A stretch of 62,691 nucleotides of DNA. Source: Bacteroidales bacterium (GTDB lineage Bacteria; Bacteroidota; Bacteroidia; Bacteroidales; FEN-979). The position numbers were made by a program, and so were the translations under genes. The stretch's first letter is position 1. Each line of letters begins with the position of its first letter. Location: contig JAUXWT010000109.1 in the NCBI GenBank assembly GCA_030681475.1, forward strand, positions 1 through 62,691, given 5' to 3'. Positions 1-7,945 of the stretch are shown here, piece by piece. Under the pieces are notes generated by a model. It saw nothing but the letters and a program-made list of their open reading frames with translations. It had not been told where the DNA came from and searched no databases.

Positions 1-90
1 TACATGTCATAATGAAACATCAAACTGTTCCCCGATACACACATTAACGATATATGTTAAAACCATGAAGTGTACGCCATCGCCTTGGGG

Positions 91-140
91 TGGTATCATT
101 TTGACCTGTCTACTGGTACCAGTTTAGACCGGGGTCAAAA
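91..140. mobile_element. Probable remnant end of an IS21-type insertion sequence
   Basis: Two tandem, slightly diverged copies of a TGGTAYCA-TTT-GACC motif lie at 91-106 and 114-130. They are enclosed in an inverted repeat (TTTTGACC at 99-106 and GGTCAAAA at 133-140) around a perfect CTGGTACCAG palindrome. Multiple short repeats of this kind are a feature of IS21-family termini, as known for the family. No transposase is visible in the 90 bases to the left, so this would be one end of an element extending out of the window, or a relic. It directly abuts the truncated attC-like site at 144-222, which suggests insertion into that site. Confidence 0.35.
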
Positions 141-143
141 TTT

Positions 144-222
144 GCCTGTAGAACCTACGCCGTTACAACCTTTCGTGAGAAGAAAACCGCTGACAGCGTT
201 GGTTTTACAGGCTTGTTGACGG
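144..222 (-). repeat. attC-like site of cassette 3, truncated at its outer end
   Basis: Imperfect palindrome 3' of the T9SS gene. The arms 144-160 and 196-212 match at 15 of 17 positions when one is reverse complemented. The inner side ends in GTTGACGG (215-222), the reverse complement of CCGTCAAC at 1900-1907, which starts the same cassette. The outer side should carry a partner GTT/AAC core beyond the arm, but the sequence there is AAATTTTGACC, part of the IS21-like end. The site therefore looks cut by insertion. Confidence 0.6.
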
Positions 223-243
223 TAGTTACAGTTTTTTAATGTT

Positions 244-1875
244 TTATCTTATGACACTAATCTTTCCAAAGGTTGAAATATCACTTGATTTTAAAGTATA
301 GAAATAGGTGCCATGAGGTAATCCTGAAACATCAAATTTAACCTCGTTTTTTCCTATTTCATATTTCTGATTAGCAATTGTTTTAATGTAGCGCCCATCC
401 ATATTGAATAGAGAAATATTTACAAATTCTCTTTTGTTGAGTTCGAAATTCATGGTGGCAGAGGAACTGCTCGGGTTTGGAAAAACACTGATTTGGCTGT
501 TGTCTGTTTTGTCATTTTCTGGCAGTCCCTCCCAGTTATTATATGGCGCATCGAACATGGCGACCCCTTTACTTCCGATACCATCTTTTGACCATACCAT
601 CACTGCCTGATGTAGATTCATATTCACGGCAATTTTAGGAGACGATGAAGTGAGTGCGTTGCTTTCATTGTAACCACTACTAACAACCTGCCAGTTGTCA
701 GGTGTTGTCATATTGAAATTATTTAACAGGAACGGGAGTTTTTGAGTTGTTGAATCATAATAAGTAACCATGAATTTCGAATCGAATGGGTTAAAACAGA
801 CGGAAGCTTGTTGTTTTTTGTCAGACAATAAATTCAGGCTAAACTGATTAAAATTGTTGGTACTTGTGGATTTCATATTGTATAATCCAACCAAATCATA
901 CCTATTTTCTGAGGGTACAAACTTATCAAAAAGAACCAATTCTGTAATGTTTGAACTGTCGTTATCCGTGTTGTTGTATTGACAAGCTATTACAGGATTC
1001 CTCGCATTGTTAAATGCTGCTGCATTTATGCTGTCAAGCATCACTGGAGTAGCAAAAGGACTATTAAAGTTTGGTTCGGAATGGGCAGTATAGATGTGGC
1101 CGTTTTGGGAACTATAATCGTCTTTTTCTTCCCAAACGGCAAAATATCTGCCGCTGCTATTTGAAAGACCTCTTCCAAAAGTTAATGCAACTTTGCCGAA
1201 TCGATTTGCGGTTCCGGCTATACCTTTTCTGTTGTCAAAGGATATTCCACCATTACTGGAGGACTGGAAAATAATGGAATCCCCATTATTTGGATAACAA
1301 TGGTACGAGTACATACATCCTAAACTATAAGGATTTGAATTGCTTGCCGGGAACATAAAATCGCCAGATAATGAAACACTATACACAGAAGACAAGGTAG
1401 GATGTAATTGATCTTCATACGTCCCTGTTGAACCATTAAATCGGAGAACATATCCATCACCAATACCAGTGGTACTTCCTTTTCCAACAATCACAAATGC
1501 AAGGAATAATTTAATATTTGAAATAGAATCACCGCAAACCGTAATATCTATAGAGTTGATTTCCGTATTATCAAATGGTTGATACATATCTACAAGTAAC
1601 ATCCAATTAATTCCATTATCAATAGATTTCATAATTGTTATTGCAGGATAATGGTTTATGTCGTTGAAATAGGTATATCCGGCATATAGCCACCCATTAA
1701 ATGAAGAACACAAGGCTAAATTTCGCTGGTCTTGCATTGGCAATTCATTAATTACAATGTCTTTCCCAAACAAAACGGTATTTCCACTTTTTATTGGCAC
1801 TAATTCGAACTGCGAAAACCCGTTTGCAACATAAAATATGATAAAAAAAATCAAAAGAGTACGTTTGTCTTTCAT
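244..1875 (-). CDS. Secreted sialidase-like beta-propeller protein with T9SS sorting domain
   Basis: A 543-residue protein that begins with a signal peptide (charged start, hydrophobic stretch to about residue 21, then FSQ). Two Asp-box-like motifs, SIDNGINW near residue 84 and SSNGGISF near residue 206, suggest a sialidase-type beta-propeller of unknown substrate. About the last 80 residues form a type IX secretion (Por) sorting domain, beginning SVFPNPSSSS and ending with the short beta-strand KISVIR. The protein is therefore expected to be exported across the outer membrane and attached to the surface or released. It is the only gene of cassette 3, on the same strand as the recombinase, and its stop lies about 20 bases from the attC-like site. 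No catalytic residues for a sialidase were identified, so enzyme activity is not claimed. Confidence 0.75.
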   Translation of the reverse strand: MKDKRTLLIFFIIFYVANGFSQFELVPIKSGNTVLFGKDIVINELPMQDQRNLALCSSFNGWLYAGYTYFNDINHYPAITIMKSIDNGINWMLLVDMYQPFDNTEINSIDITVCGDSISNIKLFLAFVIVGKGSTTGIGDGYVLRFNGSTGTYEDQLHPTLSSVYSVSLSGDFMFPASNSNPYSLGCMYSYHCYPNNGDSIIFQSSSNGGISFDNRKGIAGTANRFGKVALTFGRGLSNSSGRYFAVWEEKDDYSSQNGHIYTAHSEPNFNSPFATPVMLDSINAAAFNNARNPVIACQYNNTDNDSSNITELVLFDKFVPSENRYDLVGLYNMKSTSTNNFNQFSLNLLSDKKQQASVCFNPFDSKFMVTYYDSTTQKLPFLLNNFNMTTPDNWQVVSSGYNESNALTSSSPKIAVNMNLHQAVMVWSKDGIGSKGVAMFDAPYNNWEGLPENDKTDNSQISVFPNPSSSSATMNFELNKREFVNISLFNMDGRYIKTIANQKYEIGKNEVKFDVSGLPHGTYFYTLKSSDISTFGKISVIR

Positions 1876-1899
1876 TTCGTGGAGCTTTTTTAATAATTA

Positions 1900-1992
1900 C
1901 CGTCAACGTGTGGCCGCTAAACGCATCAAAGGCAGCACTTCAATGAGCGCGAATCGGCCGGTTTTGTTGCGATTTAGCGGCATGTTATAGCC
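1900..1992 (-). repeat. attC-like recombination site of cassette 2
   Basis: Imperfect hairpin between genes. The arms 1913-1930 and 1962-1981 share GCCGCTAAA/TTTAGCGGC and then CGCA.CAAA, with one unpaired extra T on one arm, like the extrahelical base of attC sites. The outer cores are CCGTCAAC (1900-1907) and GTTATAGCC (1984-1992). The 31-base loop corresponds to the variable terminal structure. On the minus strand the order is gene 2, GGCTATAAC, hairpin, GTTGACGG, gene 1. The arm with the extra base is on the side of the preceding gene, as in canonical attC. Confidence 0.7.
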
Positions 1993-1997
1993 AGTTT

Positions 1998-3302
1998 TTA
2001 ATTTTTTAATTTTCTGCTTATTGGTATGGCACAGTTTGTTTTATTGATAAATATCAGGCCATCGAATTGATTTTTTGCAATCATTCTTTTTGAATATCTG
2101 TTCCAATACTCAGGCATAAAAAGAGCCCCGATGTAATACGTCCGTCCGGAGGTCCTGAATAATTTGTTATCTGTGATAGTCATATCAATAAAAAAGGCAT
2201 CAAGTCCTGAAAGGGCCAGTTCATTCGTCAAGGTATTCTTTTTATATACAGGAACTGAGAACTCCTGTAATTTACCTGCAACTTTAGTAAGAGCTTGAAA
2301 GCTACCTTGGTTAAATACAAACCCGATATTGTAATAGTCACTTCCGAATATTTTATCGAGATACATCCCCATACAAACTTCATGTTTTTCAAAAAGGTTA
2401 GGAGCTTTACAAATATGGCCATTATGAGCCCATGCAAAGATTTTATTCTGCTCCAATTTATAAATCCACTGCAGGTTTTGTGACATACAGCTATCTCGAC
2501 GAAAACCATATTCTTTTTCCGGGGTAGATCTCAGGAGAATGGCTTGTTTTAAAGCTTCAATGTTGTACTTTGCCAGTTCAAACTTTTTCATACCGCTCTC
2601 AGCGATATAGAATTCTTCTTTTTCCTGAAACCATTTCTGAATTGTCGCTATAATCCCATGGACCTGTGCAATTCCTATCGAAGAAGATTCACTTGAATTG
2701 AGGGTATAAAAATAGCCATAACTGCTATCGTTTAAAACTGACAATTCTTTTAGAAATTTATCAAGGTTCTTATTATCCACACCCGTTATATAATCAACCA
2801 AGGCATTCGTTGGACCTTTGAAAGACTGGCAATCAAAACCATAAAATTTCAATTTTTCATTTTCAGCTTTTCCTTCATTGTATGTTCTCATCCATTCAAT
2901 GAGGTCTCTAACTTCTTCAGTATCCCATGTCCAAAATTCCATTCCTTTCATCGCATCTAACACATTGCCTTTTTTGTACAGTACATAATCATTTACTTTG
3001 AGGGTCCCACCGTAAGTGGCTTCAATAGAAAAGATTCTATATCCACAATGCGTTGCCAAGAATTTGAACATCTTGGCTTTCATGTTAAAGAATTCTTTTG
3101 TCCCATGGGTTGCTTCACCCATGCCAACAATTTTTTTATTTCTAAAAAGTGTTTCGAGAGGAATCAATTCCGTCAAATCGGTAGTTTCATTAGGCGTTAC
3201 TTGGTAAACTGTCTGATTGTTTTTGCCAATCTTAACACTTATTTGTGAAAAGCACGGGAAAGACAATAGAAATGATAGTGAAAAAAGAAAATATCTTTTC
3301 AT
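1998..3302 (-). CDS. Erythromycin esterase-like family protein, exported
   Basis: 434 residues with a clear signal peptide (KRYFLFSLSFLLSFPCFSQ), so it is probably periplasmic. The family motif GMGEATHGTKEFF lies near residues 60-72, with FSIEATYGG near 95 and WAHNGH near 290, covering the conserved Glu and His residues of the Ere/EreA-like fold. In EreA and EreB such residues hydrolyse the macrolide lactone. Most family members in Bacteroidota are of unknown substrate, and macrolide resistance cannot be read from sequence. It is the sole gene of cassette 2, flanked by GTTATAGCC and GGCTATAAC, and transcribed with the array. The length is normal for the family. Confidence 0.85.
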   Translation of the reverse strand: MKRYFLFSLSFLLSFPCFSQISVKIGKNNQTVYQVTPNETTDLTELIPLETLFRNKKIVGMGEATHGTKEFFNMKAKMFKFLATHCGYRIFSIEATYGGTLKVNDYVLYKKGNVLDAMKGMEFWTWDTEEVRDLIEWMRTYNEGKAENEKLKFYGFDCQSFKGPTNALVDYITGVDNKNLDKFLKELSVLNDSSYGYFYTLNSSESSSIGIAQVHGIIATIQKWFQEKEEFYIAESGMKKFELAKYNIEALKQAILLRSTPEKEYGFRRDSCMSQNLQWIYKLEQNKIFAWAHNGHICKAPNLFEKHEVCMGMYLDKIFGSDYYNIGFVFNQGSFQALTKVAGKLQEFSVPVYKKNTLTNELALSGLDAFFIDMTITDNKLFRTSGRTYYIGALFMPEYWNRYSKRMIAKNQFDGLIFINKTNCAIPISRKLKN

Positions 3303-3353
3303 AGGAAAGAAGTATGTTATGGTTTCATTTTAGGTCATCTGTCATTTAAAATT
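3303..3353. other. Upstream leader of cassette 2 gene, nothing recognised
   Basis: A short AT-rich stretch between the gene start and the attC-like core GGCTATAAC. No clear promoter element was seen. With the attC-like site and 3491-3710 it makes up a 408-base interval without a gene. Confidence 0.4.
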
Positions 3354-3490
3354 GGCTATAACGGTTTGCAGCTACAAGAAGTTGGCGATTTTCACCACTA
3401 AACTTCATACGAAGCACTAATGTTTGTTCAACCACAAAACTGTCATACGAAGCACTGAACCGCCAATTTTTTGTAGGTGCTGTTAGGTGC
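3354..3490 (-). repeat. attC-like recombination site of cassette 1
   Basis: Large imperfect palindrome. The arms 3368-3387 and 3461-3480 match at 17 of 20 positions when one is reverse complemented. The outer cores are GGCTATAAC (3354-3362) and GTTAGGTGC (3482-3490). The 73-base loop holds two identical copies of TCATACGAAGCACT (3405-3418 and 3443-3456). A short minus-strand reading frame across it is only a shadow. The GTTAGGTGC core pairs with GCACCTAAC at 7871, the start of cassette 1, 4.4 kb away. Confidence 0.7.
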
Positions 3491-3710
3491 TGGCGTTCTT
3501 GTCTGTCCGCTTGTAAACCATTGTCGTTATTGAGTTGTCGTGTCATTGAGTGTCGGCTGTGCGTTGCGTATTTTTATTTTTTTTAAAGCGTTGGAAATTT
3601 TTTTTAATTCAATTTTTCTTTTGGGTTGGCTTTGCAAGCTCTTTTAAAAACTTTGGTCTGTGCGGTTGCTTGTGCGGTTTTTAAATGTGCTTGCAAAATG
3701 CGTTGGAGAT
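3491..3710. other. Noncoding 3' part of cassette 1
   Basis: 220 bases between the DUF2971 stop and the attC-like core. It is rich in T runs and short words such as TGTCGGC, GTGCGG and GCGTTGG, which also occur in the 5' noncoding part of the same cassette (7590-7760). No reading frame or convincing terminator hairpin was seen. Confidence 0.4.
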
Positions 3711-4796
3711 TCAATTATCATAATCTTCCCAAATTTCAAAATCCAAGTCTCGACCATTTGTCGGTTTGCCATCAAAAAATTGAATTTCTTTTCCTAGTTT
3801 ATTAAAAATATTATGAATTCTTTTTTTTACATTTTCCGGTGTCCGTATACCGAAATAAACACCTGTTAAAACCTCTAGAGGATAATGTCTAATTCTTTCT
3901 TCGGGATGTTGTGGTTCGCCAAAATTTATTTCAATTGCACGCCATTCTTTTTCGTAACTCCAAGGTTTTGTTTTCGTTGAAAATACCAATTCCAATTCCT
4001 CTGCAAATTTGTGAGTCCAACTTTTTGATAGTCCAATTAAGTCGCAATTATGTTCGTTATCAAAAACAGGCAAAAAATCAAAGAAATTAATGTAAGGTTG
4101 TTCATCTTGGTAATCTACTTGGTGTATTTTGTCCCAAAATATAATTTCATCAACTTCCCATTTCGAATCACTTTGAAGATATTTATCAATGTCCTTTTTT
4201 CGTTTTCCTTTCATCAAATAAGGAAATTGGCCGGAATGATCAAGTGTAAATTCCAAACAAATTCCCGAATGTTTAGTAGCATAATGAGACCACATTAAAA
4301 AATCTTTGTTTGTAGATGAAAAACAAGTTGTAAAACTATTTTCAAGAAACTTTTTTGCTAAACGTTCAAGTTCGCTTTTAAAATTAATTACATTAATATT
4401 GAAAGTGATTTGTTCTTCTTGGGCTACTTCTATAATTACATTTACGATACTATCAATCCAAATAAAGCGATGTTCTTTTTTTAATTGAATTAATTTGTTG
4501 TATATATTTTTTCTAAATGAAAATCTCGCAGATTTATTTTTATAAAAATCAATCAGATTTGAATTGTTATTTTGTTCCGATGTTAAAATATCTGTTTTAG
4601 GAATTATTAAAGTTGTTTTGAATAAAAGCTTAATCAAATATCCCACTTGTTCTTCCTTTTCTGCTGTGAATTCAATTCTTGCGCTAAGGTCTAAAGGATC
4701 GTTTAGTTCACTATATGAAGCAAAATATAATTCTTGATAAAGCAGTTCTTTAAATAGAAATTCCGAAAGCGGTCTATATTTATATAACTTATTCAC
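3711..4796 (-). CDS. DUF2971 domain protein, second gene of cassette 1
   Basis: 361 residues. The family signature is visible: YKYRP near the start, CFSSTNKDFLMWSHYATKH near residue 160-178, GICLEF after it, and KPWSYEKEWRA near residue 280. No signal peptide or membrane segment, so it is cytoplasmic. The biochemical function of DUF2971 is not established. The start codon is GTG at 4796-4794. It shares one base with the TAG stop of the methyltransferase gene, so the two are translationally coupled and form a two-gene module. The pairing with a restriction-modification enzyme inside one mobile cassette suggests a role linked to defence, which is inference. Confidence 0.8.
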   Translation of the reverse strand: MNKLYKYRPLSEFLFKELLYQELYFASYSELNDPLDLSARIEFTAEKEEQVGYLIKLLFKTTLIIPKTDILTSEQNNNSNLIDFYKNKSARFSFRKNIYNKLIQLKKEHRFIWIDSIVNVIIEVAQEEQITFNINVINFKSELERLAKKFLENSFTTCFSSTNKDFLMWSHYATKHSGICLEFTLDHSGQFPYLMKGKRKKDIDKYLQSDSKWEVDEIIFWDKIHQVDYQDEQPYINFFDFLPVFDNEHNCDLIGLSKSWTHKFAEELELVFSTKTKPWSYEKEWRAIEINFGEPQHPEERIRHYPLEVLTGVYFGIRTPENVKKRIHNIFNKLGKEIQFFDGKPTNGRDLDFEIWEDYDN

Positions 4797-7543
4797 TATT
4801 CTTTCTTCTTAGTTTTCTTCGGCTTCTCTTTTGTAAACAAATCTGCCGTGTATTTTTCGTATAGTTCAAATAAAAATACCATTCTGTTCGCTTCACTTGT
4901 AAATGCTTGTGGTCTGTAAGCCAAGTCCACTGCTTTGTCCAACTCATTGTGTGCTTTAATTAAAACAGGTGGCATTGTCAACGGGTCGTATAAATCAGAT
5001 AAAGAACTATTCGGAAATTCTAATCTTGCATCCAATACTTTTTGTGCTGCTGTTTCTATAGCTTTTATTTGTTTGTCGTTTGGATTGTCTGGAAATGGAT
5101 AGTTGTTATAGACCAACTCGTTTGAATAACGATAGTCACTTTTAATTCTACCACACATATTTTTAACCCAAGTCATATGAATGGCTGACATTAAAATTCC
5201 AAAGTGATAAAGTTTTGCATTTGGAATAAAAGAACAGCTATTATTTGCAATTGAATTTTTATCAAAAAAGCCCATTGGAATATACTTCCTATTCTCAGAA
5301 GAATGCAGAGGTATTAAAACATAATCGCTATCGGGTTGTCTATCTTCCCCGAAAAGAGTGGGAAAAGATGCAAGTTTTTGTGTTGCTTGTCTATTACTTT
5401 CAGCTCTTAGTTTTCTAACATTTTCAACTTTTTCCGTTACAAATTTTGCTTCTTTTAAATCTGTCGGGTTAGCATTTTTAAGCCACAAGCACCAACGTTT
5501 ATGACCGTTCAAAAATTCGTGAGCACTTAACAATGGTCTAAAAAACTTTTCAGATTTTGGTTCTTGTTTTATAAACTCATTTTTTTCTTCATTTGTAAAT
5601 AGAAAATTTCCGCCATCATTAGGCATACTACCAAATGAAATTTCAGGAATATTACAAATTGGTTTTCTTCTCTTTCCTACAAAAATATCCTTTGCATCAA
5701 CTAAATACGGATTGATATTTTTAGCTTTCAGTTCGTGGGCTTCTCCCTTAATATCTTCATATTCAAAAATGCTCTTGTTAATAGTATCGTAGTTGGCGAA
5801 GCCAACTATCACACAATAAACTGCTGCATTTCCTTTTGCTTCGTTGCTCCATTTAAAAGTTCGGTGAGCAAAGTGAATTTTGATTTTGTATTTATTGAGC
5901 ATTTGTCCCCAAAGTATGCTCGTTTGCTCACCTTGAACAATTGAGTTTGTCGAAACAAAACCAACTTTAATTTTTGTGTCTTGAATGTATTTGGCTGCTT
6001 TGATATACCAACCTGTTACATAGTCCAAAACTCCGCTTCCGTCAGCATTGTCAAACTGTTTTACAATTTGGTCACGTTGGTTTTGCTTCATTATTTTAGA
6101 ACCAATAAAAGGCGGATTTCCGATTATAAATGAAAGTTCATTTTTAGAAACTACATTCTCCCAATCAGTTTCTAATGCGTCTGCGTGAATAATTTTTGCA
6201 GATTTTTTTAATGGTAAACGCACAAAGTATTGACCAAACTCACTACTCACCAACATATTCATTTGGTGGTCTATTAGCCACATTGCAACTTCTGCAATAC
6301 GTGCAGGAAATTCTTCGTATTCAATACCGTTAAATTGGTCAACGTCAATCCAAAGAATTTGACTAATATCTAAAAATGATTGCCCCGATTTGTTTAGTGC
6401 TTTTAAAACTTCAAATTCAATAAGTCGCAACTCACGGTATGTGATAACCAAAAAATTCCCGCAACCACAAGCAGGGTCAAGGAATTTTAGAGTGCTTAAT
6501 TTTTTATGAAATTCAGGAAGTTTGTTTTTGTTATCCTTGATGCTTTCAAATTCTTTCCAAAGTTCGTCCAAGAAAAGCGGTTTGATAAGTTTTAAAATAT
6601 TGGTTTCGCTTGTGTAATGTGCTCCTAAGTTTCTACGTTCCTTTGGGTTCATTACACTTTGAAACATTGAACCAAATATCGCTGGCGATATTTTGCTCCA
6701 ATCAATGTAACAGCAGTCAAGCAAGGCTTGACGCATTTTTGTGTCGAAACTTGCCGTAGGCAAGTTTTCTTCAAAAAGTTTTCCGTTTACATAAGGAAAG
6801 TCCGCAAGTTGTTCGTCAAGATTTTTAAAACGATTTTCTTTTGCTGTATTTAATACTTGAAATAATTCTTGCAGTTTTGATGCAAGGTCGCTTCCGTCTT
6901 CGTTTGTCCGCTGGTCTAAATATTCTTGAAATTGTTGCTTGTTGAAAATTGTCGTGTCTTCGGCAAACAATAAAAACAGAATACGAACCAAATAAACTTC
7001 TAACGGATGTCCAGTATATCCGATTTCTTCAAGTCGGTCGTGAAGTTTACCCATTAACTCCGCTGCTTTTATGTTTGCAGGGTCTTGTTCTTTGTAAACC
7101 TTTTTTTGATAACCTAAAATGTAGCCGAAATGCTGAACATTATTTACAAGGTCATTGAGTTTAAATTCAATGTGTTTATCTTCTTCGAGGTCGTAAAGTC
7201 GAAAGTTTTCAAAGTCGGAAACGAGAATATATTTTGGTAATTCGTGTTGTTTTAAACCGTGTGTATAGTCAATCGCTTGTTGATAGGCTTTGTCAAGGTT
7301 TTTACCAAGACTTTTCATTTCAATTAAAATCGTCCCTTTCCAAAGCAAGTCAATGTAACCGTCTTTGTCGTCCAGTTTTTTTACTCTGTGTTCAAAGGTC
7401 GAAACTCTTTTACTGCTAATACCAAACACGTTAAAGAACTCAACTAAAAATGGTTTTGCGTCTGCTTCTTCGTTTGAAGTGTCAGCCCATTCTTTTGAGA
7501 AATTTAATGCTCTATCTTTTATTTCGTTCCAGCTTAATACCAT
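4796..7543 (-). CDS. MmeI-like type IIL restriction-modification enzyme (DNA adenine methyltransferase fused to nuclease)
   Basis: 915 residues, the length of MmeI. The N-terminal region holds a PD-(D/E)xK-like nuclease pattern, GYIDLLWKGTILIEMKSLG at about residues 56-74, with Asp, then Glu-x-Lys. A helical spacer follows. The methyltransferase core has the SAM motif FLDPACGCGNFLV near residue 355 and the catalytic NPPFIGSK near residue 475, an adenine-type N-P-P-F. The C-terminal target-recognition region ends in LYDPLTMPPVLIKAHNELDKAVD and FLFELYEKY, typical of MmeI relatives. Such enzymes cut DNA some distance from a site they hemimethylate, in one polypeptide. It is the first gene of cassette 1, overlapping the DUF2971 gene. 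The gene is clearly AT-rich compared with the backbone. If the nuclease motif is not active, it would be an orphan methyltransferase. Confidence 0.85.
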   Translation of the reverse strand: MVLSWNEIKDRALNFSKEWADTSNEEADAKPFLVEFFNVFGISSKRVSTFEHRVKKLDDKDGYIDLLWKGTILIEMKSLGKNLDKAYQQAIDYTHGLKQHELPKYILVSDFENFRLYDLEEDKHIEFKLNDLVNNVQHFGYILGYQKKVYKEQDPANIKAAELMGKLHDRLEEIGYTGHPLEVYLVRILFLLFAEDTTIFNKQQFQEYLDQRTNEDGSDLASKLQELFQVLNTAKENRFKNLDEQLADFPYVNGKLFEENLPTASFDTKMRQALLDCCYIDWSKISPAIFGSMFQSVMNPKERRNLGAHYTSETNILKLIKPLFLDELWKEFESIKDNKNKLPEFHKKLSTLKFLDPACGCGNFLVITYRELRLIEFEVLKALNKSGQSFLDISQILWIDVDQFNGIEYEEFPARIAEVAMWLIDHQMNMLVSSEFGQYFVRLPLKKSAKIIHADALETDWENVVSKNELSFIIGNPPFIGSKIMKQNQRDQIVKQFDNADGSGVLDYVTGWYIKAAKYIQDTKIKVGFVSTNSIVQGEQTSILWGQMLNKYKIKIHFAHRTFKWSNEAKGNAAVYCVIVGFANYDTINKSIFEYEDIKGEAHELKAKNINPYLVDAKDIFVGKRRKPICNIPEISFGSMPNDGGNFLFTNEEKNEFIKQEPKSEKFFRPLLSAHEFLNGHKRWCLWLKNANPTDLKEAKFVTEKVENVRKLRAESNRQATQKLASFPTLFGEDRQPDSDYVLIPLHSSENRKYIPMGFFDKNSIANNSCSFIPNAKLYHFGILMSAIHMTWVKNMCGRIKSDYRYSNELVYNNYPFPDNPNDKQIKAIETAAQKVLDARLEFPNSSLSDLYDPLTMPPVLIKAHNELDKAVDLAYRPQAFTSEANRMVFLFELYEKYTADLFTKEKPKKTKKKE

Positions 7544-7870
7544 TCTTAAATTGTCAGGTTGCTAAGATAATTATTTAAAGTCCTAATGTCATTCTGTGCG
7601 GTGGAAAAAAATGGCTCTTTTGGTTTTGCGAAGGGTCGGCTCGTGTGTCGGGCAAAACCAAATGTGCCATTTGTGCGGCTGGCTAAAATTGAATTAAAAA
7701 AAAGTGCGGTGGGAAAAAATAAAAAATACAGAAGGGTCGGCAAGGAGTGTCGGCTTAGATGCTGTCCGATTTCAATATGGTCTGTATGTCTTTGGTCACT
7801 CGTCAAAATGGTTTACTTTTTCTATTAAATTGTCTGCCTGTCGATGGTTGTTCTGTCGTCCTTTACGCTT
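7544..7870. other. Long 5' noncoding part of cassette 1
   Basis: 327 bases upstream of the R-M gene. Besides the palindrome at 7610-7671, it contains two loose copies of a segment with GTGCGGTGG, an A-run, GAAGGGTCGGC and GTGTCGG (near 7594-7651 and 7703-7755). Overlapping short reading frames on both strands have no plausible protein content. It may contain the promoter and control region of the R-M module. Confidence 0.4.
7610..7671. promoter_or_regulatory. Inverted repeat upstream of the R-M gene
   Basis: The arms 7610-7629 and 7652-7671 are reverse complements at 18 of 20 positions, with an 11-base perfect core TTTGGTTTTGC/GCAAAACCAAA, around a 22-base loop. It lies 67 bases upstream of the R-M start codon. 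It lacks the AAC/GTT cores of the array's recombination sites, so it is not counted as an attC. It could be an operator, an RNA hairpin or a relic of another site. Confidence 0.45.
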
Positions 7871-7945
7871 GCACCTAACGAGTGTGCAAACTTGTGATTG
7901 CATTTATATTTGCCTTGACCAAAGCAAGGTAAACTATTGTAAACG
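7871..7945 (-). other. attI-like junction between recombinase and first cassette
   Basis: GCACCTAAC at 7871-7879 is the reverse complement of GTTAGGTGC at 3482-3490, so it marks the recombinase-proximal end of cassette 1. Unlike the other junctions, the recombinase side shows no long palindromic arms: only a small CCTTG/CAAGG hairpin at 7913-7928 is present. A simple, non-palindromic junction next to the integrase is what an attI site looks like. The extent on the recombinase side is a guess. Confidence 0.5.

Noticed and set aside
1..90. Possible further cassette or transposase gene at the left edge
   Set aside because: No reading frame or recognisable site in these bases; too little sequence to judge.
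3346..3546. Small minus-strand reading frame of 66 codons
   Set aside because: It lies across the attC-like palindrome and its loop repeat; composition is that of a noncoding palindrome.
7610..7671. Palindrome before the R-M gene as a further attC site
   Set aside because: Arms pair well, but there is no AAC/GTT core outside them, and no cassette-end complement was found elsewhere.
7546..7828. Overlapping reading frames on both strands before the R-M gene
   Set aside because: They cover the inverted repeat and duplicated segments, overlap each other antisense, and show no protein-like composition.
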